NCBI RefSeq assembly: GCF_902713425.1
Contig: NC_081198.1
Span: 22,179,188-22,243,187, forward strand
DNA length: 64,000 nucleotides
Direction: 5' to 3'
Origin: Acipenser ruthenus
Lineage: Eukaryota > Chordata > Actinopteri > Acipenseriformes > Acipenseridae
In this document: positions 8,373-16,686 of the stretch, piece by piece
Position numbering within the stretch: position 1 is the first letter of the stretch
Layout: each line of letters opens with the position of its first letter
Notes under the pieces: model-generated
What the model saw: only the letters and a program-made list of their open reading frames with translations
Databases searched by the model: none
Told to the model about the DNA's origin: nothing
Translations under genes and position numbers: made by a program

Positions 8373-8489
8373 GTATATGGCTGGCTAAGAAGGACCTGGC
8401 ATAGGGACATGTTCCACCACACTTGTCTGGTTAGCTGCATGCTCCCAGGAAACAAACTGCTGCTGTCTACATCATCACCACATGTGAAT

Positions 8490-8567
8490 AAAAGAAAGAA
8501 AGACAGCAAGAAAGAAAGAGAGAAAGAAAGAGAAAGAAAGAAAGAGAGAAAGAAAAAAAAAAGAAGT
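8490..8567. repeat. Polypurine microsatellite, short form
   Basis: One of the short tracts that follow the 5' junctions of full-length Keno copies. Confidence 0.95.
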
Positions 8568-8674
8568 AAAACGGCGGGAAAACTTGCATCAACACTGGCA
8601 CTCTCCCTCCAGCAGGGGTAGACAAAATGCTCACAGGAGAGATCCAGATCTGACTTTGACCAACGTTAGAGAAA

Positions 8675-8863
8675 GGTGTGCACCGTTCCCGGAGGTACTG
8701 CAATACCGGGCCGATGCGTGGAGTGGACGGAGCAAGCCCTTGTTCCATCTCCCGATTCCAAAAATCAATTTAATATATGGTCCCCTGATAGGGGACGTAT
8801 CAGATATTAAACTGATAAGAACAGATACTACACTTGATCTTAGCCAAAAGGCCGAGAAGCGAT
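8675..8863 (-). ncRNA. RNU2: U2 snRNA gene copy 4 (complete)
   Basis: Complete 189-nt U2 with upstream PSE at 8913-8928. One difference from the array consensus at nt 124 (8740). Its 3' flank leads through a microsatellite to the 5' end of Keno A about 300 bp downstream. Confidence 0.97.
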
Positions 8864-8912
8864 GGCGACTTGGCCCTTGCCCGGGGCCCCCCAGCCCGGA
8901 CGGCACAGGGGG

Positions 8913-8928
8913 ATTCAAAGGTGGGTGC
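8913..8928 (-). promoter_or_regulatory. PSE of U2 copy 4
   Basis: Consensus PSE at -50 to -65. Confidence 0.72.
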
Positions 8929-9257
8929 AAAATTCCAAGCACAAGCAGACCCCCAAAAAACGGGCTGCTGCTTCCAGAGGGGAAATGTGCAATTTAAGCA
9001 GGAGAAAACAAAACAAAGCAAAAACACACACATAACACCAAAAACAAAACATAAACTGGCGGAGTGCGTCTTACAAATAGTCATGCCAAGCTGCTATGCT
9101 GTGCAAGGTGCCTTGGGTAACTACAACTGTGCCTCGCTGGCTGGCTGGCTTGCTAAGAAGGTCCTGGCATAGGGACATGTTCCACCACACTTGTCTGGTT
9201 AGCTGCATGCTCCCAGGAAACAACCTGCTGCTGTCTACATCATCACCACATGTGAAT

Positions 9258-9403
9258 AAAAGAAAGAAAGACAGCAAGAAAGAAAGAGAGAAAGAAAGAG
9301 AGAAAGAGAGAAAGAAAGAGAGAAAGAAAGAAAGAGAGAAAGAAAGAGAGAAAGAGAGAAAGAAAGAGAGAAAGAAAGAAAGAGAGAAAGAAAAAAAAAA
9401 GAA
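9258..9403. repeat. Polypurine microsatellite, longest form
   Basis: About 146 bp; an internal block of roughly 50 bp appears duplicated, which accounts for the 838-bp spacing of this unit. Confidence 0.95.
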
Positions 9404-9512
9404 GTAAAACGGCGGGAAAACTTGCATCAACACTGGCACTCTCCCTCCAGCAGGGGTAGACAAAATGCTCACAGGAGAGATCCAGATCTGACTTTGACCA
9501 ACGTTAGAGAAA

Positions 9513-9701
9513 GGTGTGCACCGTTCCCGGAGGTACTGCAATACCGGGCCGATGCGTGGAGTGGACGGAGCAAGCCCCTGTTCCATCTCCCGATTCCAAA
9601 AATCAATTTAATATATGGTCCCCTGATAGGGGACGTATCAGATATTAAACTGATAAGAACAGATACTACACTTGATCTTAGCCAAAAGGCCGAGAAGCGA
9701 T
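9513..9701 (-). ncRNA. RNU2: U2 snRNA gene copy 5 (complete, consensus)
   Basis: Complete U2 that matches the array consensus at every site I compared. PSE at 9751-9766. The microsatellite on its downstream side (9258-9403) is the longest in the window. Confidence 0.97.
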
Positions 9702-9750
9702 GGCGACTTGGCCCTTGCCCGGGGCCCCCCAGCCCGGACGGCACAGGGGG

Positions 9751-9766
9751 ATTCAAAGGTGGGTGC
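9751..9766 (-). promoter_or_regulatory. PSE of U2 copy 5
   Basis: Consensus PSE at -50 to -65. Confidence 0.72.
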
Positions 9767-10095
9767 AAAATTTCAAGCACAAGCAGACCCCAAAAAAACG
9801 GGCTGCTGCTTCCAGAGGGGAAATGTGCAATTTAAGCAGGAGAAAACAAAACAAAGCAAAAACACACACATAACACCAAAAACAAAACATAAACTGGCGG
9901 AGTGCGTCTTACAAATAGTCATGCCAAGCTGCTATGCTGTGCAAGGTGCCTTGGGTAACTACAACTGTGCCTCGCTGGCTGGCTGGCTTGCTAAGAAGGT
10001 CCTGGCATAGGGACATGTTCCACCACACTTGTCTGGTTAGCTGCATGCTCCCAGGAAACAACCTGCTGCTGTCTACATCATCACCACATGTGAAT

Positions 10096-10191
10096 AAAAG
10101 AAAGAAAGACAGCAAGAAAGAAAGAGAGAAAGAAAGAGAGAAAGAGAGAAAGAAAGAGAGAAAGAAAGAAAGAGAGAAAGAAAAAAAAGAA
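10096..10191. repeat. Polypurine microsatellite
   Basis: Standard-length tract. Confidence 0.95.
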
Positions 10192-10300
10192 GTAAAACGG
10201 CGGGAAAACTTGCATCAACACTGGCACTCTCCCTCCAGCAGGGGTAGACAAAATGCTCACAGGAGAGATCCAGATCTGACTTTGACCAACGTTAGAGAAA

Positions 10301-10489
10301 GGTGTGCACCGTTCCCGGAGGTACTGCAATACCGGGTCGATGCGTGGAGTGGACGGAGCAAGCCCCTGTTCCATCTCCCGATTCCAAAAATCAATTTAAT
10401 ATATGGTCCCCTGATAGGGGACGTATCAGATATTAAACTGATAAGAACAGATACTACACTTGATCTTAGCCAAAAGGCCGAGAAGCGAT
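10301..10489 (-). ncRNA. RNU2: U2 snRNA gene copy 6 (complete)
   Basis: Complete U2 with PSE at 10539-10554. One difference from consensus at nt 153 (10337). Confidence 0.97.
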
Positions 10490-10538
10490 GGCGACTTGGC
10501 CCTTGCCCGGGGCCCCCCAGCCCGGACGGCACAGGGGG

Positions 10539-10554
10539 ATTCAAAGGTGGGTGC
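10539..10554 (-). promoter_or_regulatory. PSE of U2 copy 6
   Basis: Consensus PSE at -50 to -65. Confidence 0.72.
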
Positions 10555-10883
10555 AAAATTTCAAGCACAAGCAGACCCCCAAAAAACGGGCTGCTGCTTC
10601 CAGAGGGGAAATGTGCAATTTAAGCAGGAGAAAACAAAACAAAGCAAAAACACACACATAACACCAAAAACAAAACATAAACTGGCGGAGTGCGTCTTAC
10701 AAATAGTCATGCCAAGCTGCTATGCTGTGCAAGGTGCCTTGGGTAACTACAACTGTGCCTCGCTGGCTGGCTGGCTTGCTAAGAAGGTCCTGGCATAGGG
10801 ACATGTTCCACCACACTTGTCTGGTTAGCTGTATGCTCCCAGGAAACAACCTGCTGCTGTCTACATCATCACCACATGTGAAT

Positions 10884-10967
10884 AAAAGAAAGAAAGAAAG
10901 CAAGAAAGAAAGAGAGAAAGAAAGAGAGAAAGAGAGAAAGAAAGAGAGAAAGAAAAAAAAAAGAAGT
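10884..10967. repeat. Polypurine microsatellite
   Basis: Shortened tract; the usual gac interruption reads gaa, giving a longer pure GAAA run. Confidence 0.95.
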
Positions 10968-11074
10968 AAAACGGCGGGAAAACTTGCATCAACACTGGCA
11001 CTCTCCCTCCAGCAGGGGTAGACAAAATGCTCACAGGAGAGATCCAGATCTGACTTTGACCAACGTTAGAGAAA

Positions 11075-11263
11075 GGTGTGCACCGTTCCCGGAGGTACTG
11101 CAATACCGGGCCGATGCGTGGAGTGGACGGAGCAAGCCCCTGTTCCATCTCCCGATTCCAAAAATCAATTTAATATATGGTCCCCTGATAGGGGACGTAT
11201 CAGATATTAAACTGATAAGAACAGATACTACACTTGATCTTAGCCAAAAGGCCGAGAAGCGAT
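11075..11263 (-). ncRNA. RNU2: U2 snRNA gene copy 7 (complete, consensus)
   Basis: Complete consensus U2 with PSE at 11313-11328. In its upstream spacer a single change (gctgcaatg for gctgctatg, near 11494) lies just beside the distal-element candidate. Confidence 0.97.
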
Positions 11264-11312
11264 GGCGACTTGGCCCTTGCCCGGGGCCCCCCAGCCCGGA
11301 CGGCACAGGGGG

Positions 11313-11328
11313 ATTCAAAGGTGGGTGC
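11313..11328 (-). promoter_or_regulatory. PSE of U2 copy 7
   Basis: Consensus PSE at -50 to -65. Confidence 0.72.
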
Positions 11329-11657
11329 AAAATTCCAAGCACAAGCAGACCCCCAAAAAACGGGCTGCTGCTTCCAGAGGGGAAATGTGCAATTTAAGCA
11401 GGAGAAAACAAAACAAAGCAAAAACACACACATAACACCAAAAACAAAACATAAACTGGCGGAGTGCGTCTTACAAATAGTCATGCCAAGCTGCAATGCT
11501 GTGCAAGGTGCCTTGGGTAACTACAACTGTGCCTCGCTGGCTGGCTGGCTTGCTAAGAAGGTCCTGGCATAGGGACATGTTCCACCACACTTGTCTGGTT
11601 AGCTGTATGCTCCCAGGAAACAACCTGCTGCTGTCTACATCATCACCACATGTGAAT

Positions 11658-11751
11658 AAAAGAAAGAAAGACAGCAAGAAAGAGAGAAAGAAAGAGAGAA
11701 AGAGAGAAAGAAAGAGAGAAAGAAAGAAAGAGAGAAAGAAAAAAAAAAGAA
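11658..11751. repeat. Polypurine microsatellite
   Basis: Standard-length tract. Confidence 0.95.
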
Positions 11752-11860
11752 GTAAAACGGCGGGAAAACTTGCATCAACACTGGCACTCTCCCTCCAGCA
11801 GGGGTAGACAAAATGCTCACAGGAGAGATCCAGATCTGACTTTGACCAACGTTAGAGAAA

Positions 11861-11996
11861 GGTGTGCACCGTTCCCGGAGGTACTGCAATACCGGGCCGA
11901 TGCGTGGAGTGGACGGAGCAAGCCCCTGTTCCATCTCCCTATTCCAAAAATCAATTTAATATATGGTCCCCTGATAGGGGACGTATCAGATATTAA
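11861..11996 (-). pseudogene. U2 snRNA copy 8, 3' fragment disrupted by Keno B
   Basis: U2 nt 54-189 remain, with the same breakpoint as at copies 3 and 24. The other end of this same gene survives at 15170-15188, so this is the one U2 gene whose two halves can both be seen around an insertion. Confidence 0.95.
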
Positions 11997-14900
11997 TACT
12001 CTTTTATTGAGATTTTACATTTTTTACATTTACACCCATTCGTTTTTTTCATTCATTTTACATTTCTTTTAAAGATGACATTCATGCATACAGACATACA
12101 TTTTGTTTTAAAAGCATTTAAAATACATTTAAAAACACCAAGACAATTGTGCTTTGTACATGGTTAAAACAGACACAGATTAAAATCAACATGAAAAAAA
12201 CCTGTGCTGTTTTAAAAGTGACTGGAAAAAAAGAACCATCTATAAAAAACCAGTGCTTGTGAGGGCCGGGGAGTGCTCTCTAAAAGGTTCAAAAGTGAAC
12301 ATAAAACTAGATCTAAAACAGGGACAGGGGAAAAGGGACAGTGTATAAAACAGTGAGTTAAAATTCTAAAATTTTAAAACACTTAAAATGTAACTTTTAA
12401 TAGTTTACATTAAAAATCTTAAAGATACATAAAACAAAACAAAACAAAATCAAATAAAACATTCAACGTAAATCAAATAAAAGTCCATAAAACTGAAACA
12501 AAAGACTACATAAAACCAGGGCACCGTTGAAAAACGGTCATGCCAGCTAAAAAGGGCGGAATGCTGGCATGACAAAATAAATAAAAGGCTTAGCGGTGCC
12601 CCGTAGTCCCGCTCCTAGGAGCTAGCGGTTCCAGTTTTTTCCTTTATTCCATCTTCACGTCCTGAAGTCCGGCGATCCTCCACTCCGCGCAGGCCTTGTC
12701 CTTCCCGAGGGTCCGGATGTCCAGAATTACAAAGTCCTTGATAAGAGTTTGTGCCCTTCTGGTCGTGGTGATAGTGTCTAGCTCCTGCTTGTGATAGACA
12801 CAGACGTTACGGCCTTCCCACAGGATCTGCTTGACAACATTGATGACACGTCAAACGCACTTAGCTGTGCTGGTAGTGATTCCTCCCGCAGGCCCATAGA
12901 GCACAGTCTCAGCGGTCATCTTGGCCGTGTCAGCAAACCTGTTTAGGAAGACAGAGACAGAGAGCCAGACACTGCCAGCCACATCACACTCCCAGAAGAT
13001 ATGGGCTGGTGTTTCTCTCTTGCGGCACTTTGCATAGGGGCATGTTTCTACTTGGGCTAGTCCCCTCCTGAACATGAACGCTCGAGTGGGGAGTGCACTG
13101 TGGACGGTGTTCCATGCTATATCCTTCTGGACATTACTGAGGCAGCTGTGAGACACATTCTCCCAGATTTTTTGGCTTTGGGTGAGGGAGAAAGTAGCTA
13201 CTTTTTCAATTTCCTGGGAACCGGCAAGATATTTAGTTACAGCCTTGTATTCCCAGGAGGCCAATTTTGCTTTATCTAAGCCCAATTTATATATAGTGTC
13301 CCTTAAGGTTCTATAATACAATGGGGGGTCCCAGGAGTACGGCACGGTGTTATCAATAGTGCAGAGGCCCAAGGCCCTGAGACAGGTGGCAAAATAGAAA
13401 CGATTCATGTAACATACCTTCCTGTCCAGGGCCTGGATGTTCTTGATAGTTTGCGTGAGCCCCTGCACTCGGGTGAGCTGCACAACGTCCGGGACCCCCT
13501 TACCTCCCTTCTTGTCGGCTTTACTCAGGGTGGCTCGTTTTACCCTCTCCATCTTGCTGCCCCAGATAAAGCGGTGGATAATGCGGTCCACCACTTTTTT
13601 GGTGGTCCTGTCTGGGGGAAAGATTTTTCCTACATAAGAGAGGATGGGGAACAGTATAGACTTGGTTATTAATACTCTACCCGTCATTGTTAAGGATCTT
13701 GTGCTCCATCCGCCAATCTTTTTACGGACCTGGTTAATGGCCGCCGTCCAGCTCTGGGCCCCCGAGCTATTGTTCTCGAAAATGAGGCCCAGAATCTTGA
13801 TTTTGTCCTTTTTGACAGGGTACATGTCCGACAGTTCCCTATCTACCTGCCAATTTTTAGACACGTAGACTTCGCTCTTGGACTTATTAATCACTGCCCC
13901 GGTCGCCGTGCAGTACTTCCCAAGGATATTACTAATCCGAGGTACCGACGATGTGTTGGTGCAAATGAGTGACACATCGTCCATATATGCTGTTGTTTTG
14001 ACCTGGACCCCGTTGGATCCAGGCAGCTGGAAACCAGTTATATTGGTATCCCTACGAATTGCCTGCAGGAGGGGTTCAATGCACACGACATATAGCAGTG
14101 GGGATAGTGGGCAACCCTGTCTGACCCCTGACTGGATAGATATTTTACCAGTCAGGTGCCTGTTCACCAAGACTCGGGTACTAATGTTTGTATAGATGGT
14201 TTTAACCCACCCCCTAAGTCCAGGAGCGAATTTCATCTGGTCCATCACTTTGTACATATATTCATGGCTTACCCTATCGAACGCCTTCTCCTGGTCAAGG
14301 TTGAACAGGCAGAGGGGATGGTTCCGTTCTCTAGAATAAGCCAGAATGTCCCTTGTTAACATTAAAATATCCGTGATGGACCTCCCTGGGACGCCACAAG
14401 CCTGGTCGGGGCCAATGACCAAAGGGAGGTGTACTTGTAGCCGGAGCATCAGAGCTTTGGCTAGTATCTTGTAATCCACGCAAAGGAGGCTGATTGGGCG
14501 CCAATTCCGTAGATCTTTAACTTCCCCTTTCTTATGAAGGAGAGTAATTACACTCTCCCGCATAGAAGGGCCCAACCGCTTCTCCCTGTAGACCGCTCTG
14601 TAGACCTCCGCTAAATGGACTTTTAGCGTGTCCCAAAAAAGATGGTAATACTCACCCGGGATGCCATCTGGACCTGGCGTCTTACCGGTGTTCATGGTCT
14701 TAACCGCCTGGGTGAGCTCCTCCAGCGTGAGTTCTGGGTCCTTCTCCTCCTCCTCGTCGTCCTGCACTGAGTCAGGCTCCAACTGGCTCAGGAACCACTC
14801 TATCAGGGTGTCATCTGTAGCTTTGATGTTATACAGGTCCCTATAGAAGTTCTCTACCACTTTTTTCACTCCCTCACTATCCTCTACTATCCTCCCCCTG

Positions 14901-15169
14901 CTGTCGAGCATGGAGGACATCAAGTGCTGCTTCTCCCTCGTTTTCTGGAAGAAGAAGCGAGTACACTTTTCGTCTTCCTCCATTTTTTGCACTTTTGCAT
15001 TGTGCATGACCTTTCGTTGTTCCTCCCTACAAAGCACTGAAAGATCTAGCTTGGTCTGGGCTATCTCGTCGCTTACAGGGAACCCCCGAAGCTGAAGCAG
15101 GCTCAGACGCTGGAGGGCAGCATTCAGGTATTTATATTTGGCCCTCCTTTCTTTTGCTTTCTTTTGCTG
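11997..15169 (-). mobile_element. Keno-type LINE, copy B (5'-truncated)
   Basis: Begins within ORF2 after the endonuclease domain and runs to the 3' end. The 5' junction (about 15160-15170) has about 10 bp of filler and a short caaaag overlap with U2. The 3' junction is at U2 nt 53/54. This is what LINE 5' truncation by incomplete reverse transcription looks like, and it is the only insertion here that keeps the U2 promoter in place. Confidence 0.9.
12644..15160 (-). pseudogene. Keno ORF2, copy B: truncated and interrupted
   Basis: Lacks the endonuclease and starts near residue 310 of the full protein. RT motifs (QGCPLSPLL, YMDD) and the C-terminal CCHC are present. A Trp codon has become TGA at 12853-12851, about 70 codons before the normal end at 12644. 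An open frame runs on through the U2 fragment and spacer to 15409; that part is not protein-coding LINE sequence. Confidence 0.9.
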
Positions 15170-15188
15170 CAAAAGACCGAGAAGCGAT
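15170..15188 (-). pseudogene. U2 snRNA copy 8, 5' fragment on the other side of Keno B
   Basis: Up to 19 nt of the U2 5' end remain, with one change, ending at the U2 start at 15188. A complete upstream region with a PSE follows. With the 3' part starting at nt 54, at least about 34 bp of target were lost at insertion. Confidence 0.85.
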
Positions 15189-15237
15189 GGCGACTTGGCC
15201 CTTGCCCGGGGCCCCCCAGCCCGGACGGCACAGGGGG

Positions 15238-15253
15238 ATTCATAGGTGGGTGC
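15238..15253 (-). promoter_or_regulatory. PSE of the U2 promoter that now faces Keno B
   Basis: One substitution (attcataggt for attcaaaggt) in an otherwise complete upstream region. The promoter ends in the U2 5' fragment at 15170-15188 and then runs into truncated Keno B. Confidence 0.68.
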
Positions 15254-15582
15254 AAAATTCCAAGCACAAGCAGACCCCCAAAAAACGGGCTGCTGCTTCC
15301 AGAGGGGAAATGTGCAATTTAAGCAGGAGAAAACAAAACAAAGCAAAAACACACACATAACACCAAAAACAAAACATAAACTGGCGGAGTGCGTCTTACA
15401 AATAGTCATGCCAAGCTGCTATGCTGTGCAAGGTGCCTTGGGTAACTACAACTGTGCCTCGCTGGCTGGCTGGCTTGCTAAGAAGGTCCTGGCATAGGGA
15501 CATGTTCCACCACACTTGTCTGGTTAGCTGCATGCTCCCAGGAAACAACCTGCTGCTGTCTACATCATCACCACATGTGAAT

Positions 15583-15677
15583 AAAAGAAAGAAAGACAGC
15601 AAGAAAGAGAGAAAGAAAGAGAGAAAGAGAGAAAGAAAGAGAGAAAGAAAGAAAGAGAGAAAGAAAAAAAAAAGAAG
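15583..15677. repeat. Polypurine microsatellite
   Basis: Standard-length tract. Confidence 0.95.
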
Positions 15678-15785
15678 TAAAACGGCGGGAAAACTTGCAT
15701 CAACACTGGCACTCTCCCTCCAGCAGGGGTAGACAAAATGCTCACAGGAGAGATCCAGATCTGACTTTGACCAACGTTAGAGAAA

Positions 15786-15974
15786 GGTGTGCACCATTCC
15801 CGGAGGTACTGCAATACCGGGCCGATGCGTGGAGTGGACGGAGCAAGCCCCTGTTCCATCTCCCGATTCCAAAAATCAATTTAATATATGGTCCCCTGAT
15901 AGGGGACGTATCAGATATTAAACTGATAAGAACAGATACTACACTTGATCTTAGCCAAAAGGCCGAGAAGCGAT
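15786..15974 (-). ncRNA. RNU2: U2 snRNA gene copy 9 (complete, altered PSE)
   Basis: Complete U2 with one substitution at nt 179 (15796), shared with copy 11 at 20919-21107. Its PSE at 16024-16040 carries one extra A, which changes the spacing within the element, so promoter strength may be reduced. One ggct repeat is also missing from the upstream spacer. Confidence 0.95.
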
Positions 15975-16023
15975 GGCGACTTGGCCCTTGTCCGGGGCCC
16001 CCCAGCCCGGACGGCACAGGGGG

Positions 16024-16040
16024 ATTCAAAAGGTGGGTGC
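16024..16040 (-). promoter_or_regulatory. PSE of U2 copy 9, one-base insertion
   Basis: The A run is four instead of three (attcaaaagg). This is the only complete U2 here with an altered PSE. Confidence 0.7.
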
Positions 16041-16365
16041 AAAATTTCAAGCACAAGCAGACCCCAAAAAAACGGGCTGCTGCTTCCAGAGGGGAAATGT
16101 GCAATTTAAGCAGGAGAAAACAAAACAAAGCAAAAACACACACATAACACCAAAAACAAAACATAAACTGGCGGAGTGCGTCTTACAAATAGTCATGCCA
16201 AGCTGCTATGCTGTGCAAGGTGCCTTGGGTAACTACAACTGTGCCTCGCTGGCTGGCTTGCTAAGAAGGTCCTGGCATAGGGACATGTTCCACCACACTT
16301 GTCTGGTTAGCTGCATGCTCCCAGGAAACAACCTGCTGCTGTCTACATCATCACCACATGTGAAT

Positions 16366-16461
16366 AAAAGAAAGAAAGACAGCAAGAAAGAAAGAGAGAA
16401 AGAAAGAGAGAAAGAGAGAAAGAAAGAGAGAAAGAAAGAAAGAGAGAAAGAAAAAAAAGAA
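16366..16461. repeat. Polypurine microsatellite
   Basis: Standard-length tract. Confidence 0.95.
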
Positions 16462-16570
16462 GTAAAACGGCGGGAAAACTTGCATCAACACTGGCACTCT
16501 CCCTCCAGCAGGGGTAGACAAAATGCTCACAGGAGAGATCCAGATCTGACTTTGACCAACGTTAGAGAAA

Positions 16571-16686
16571 GGTGTGCACCGTTCCTGGAGGTACTGCAAT
16601 ACCGGGCCGATGCGTGGAGTGGACGGAGCAAGCCCCTGTTCCATCTCCCGATTCCAAAAATCAATTTAATATATGGTCCCCTGATA
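16571..16686 (-). pseudogene. U2 snRNA copy 10, 3' fragment disrupted by Keno C
   Basis: U2 nt 74-189 remain. The breakpoint lies in the loop of hairpin IIb, 20 nt from the class seen at copies 3, 8 and 24. The Sm site is retained. Confidence 0.95.

Larger units (their letters stand above)
1625..8378 (-). mobile_element. Keno-type LINE, copy A (near full length)
   Basis: Non-LTR retrotransposon of the Tx1 clade (L1 group), named Keno because that family is known to sit in U2 genes; the family name rests on target and domain layout, not on a database match. Parts, in element order: 5' UTR 8378-7642, ORF1 7641-5696, ORF2 5690-2232, 3' UTR to 1625. No target-site duplication: the 5' end joins U2 upstream spacer at about -285 and the 3' end joins U2 nt 54, so about 340 bp of promoter and gene are missing. 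A 14-bp deletion near 2308 shifts the end of ORF2, and one base is missing in ORF1. Its 3' UTR closely matches that of copy J. Confidence 0.9.
7642..8378 (-). other. 5' UTR of Keno copy A
   Basis: About 737 bp, without a sustained sense-strand frame. In element order: a pair of diverged repeats (8372-8291 and 8240-8161), a 27-bp doublet (8141-8083), GC-rich DNA with three CTCF-like motifs (7940-7829), and a hairpin (7720-7692) just before ORF1. It is likely the element promoter, by analogy with other LINEs. Equivalent regions: 38631-39367, 43768-44504, 50952-51688 and 58669-59405. Confidence 0.75.

Noticed and set aside
1625-8378. LTR retrotransposon or R2-type element
   Set aside because: There are no terminal repeats, integrase or protease; the APE-type endonuclease and two ORFs show a Tx1/L1-group LINE, and the flanks are U2, not 28S rRNA.
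12851-15409. Open frame of 852 codons joining a signal-like N terminus to a reverse transcriptase
   Set aside because: The first ~80 codons are antisense U2 promoter and spacer sequence read through the truncation junction of Keno B; the same spacer frame occurs at every U2 unit without any LINE.
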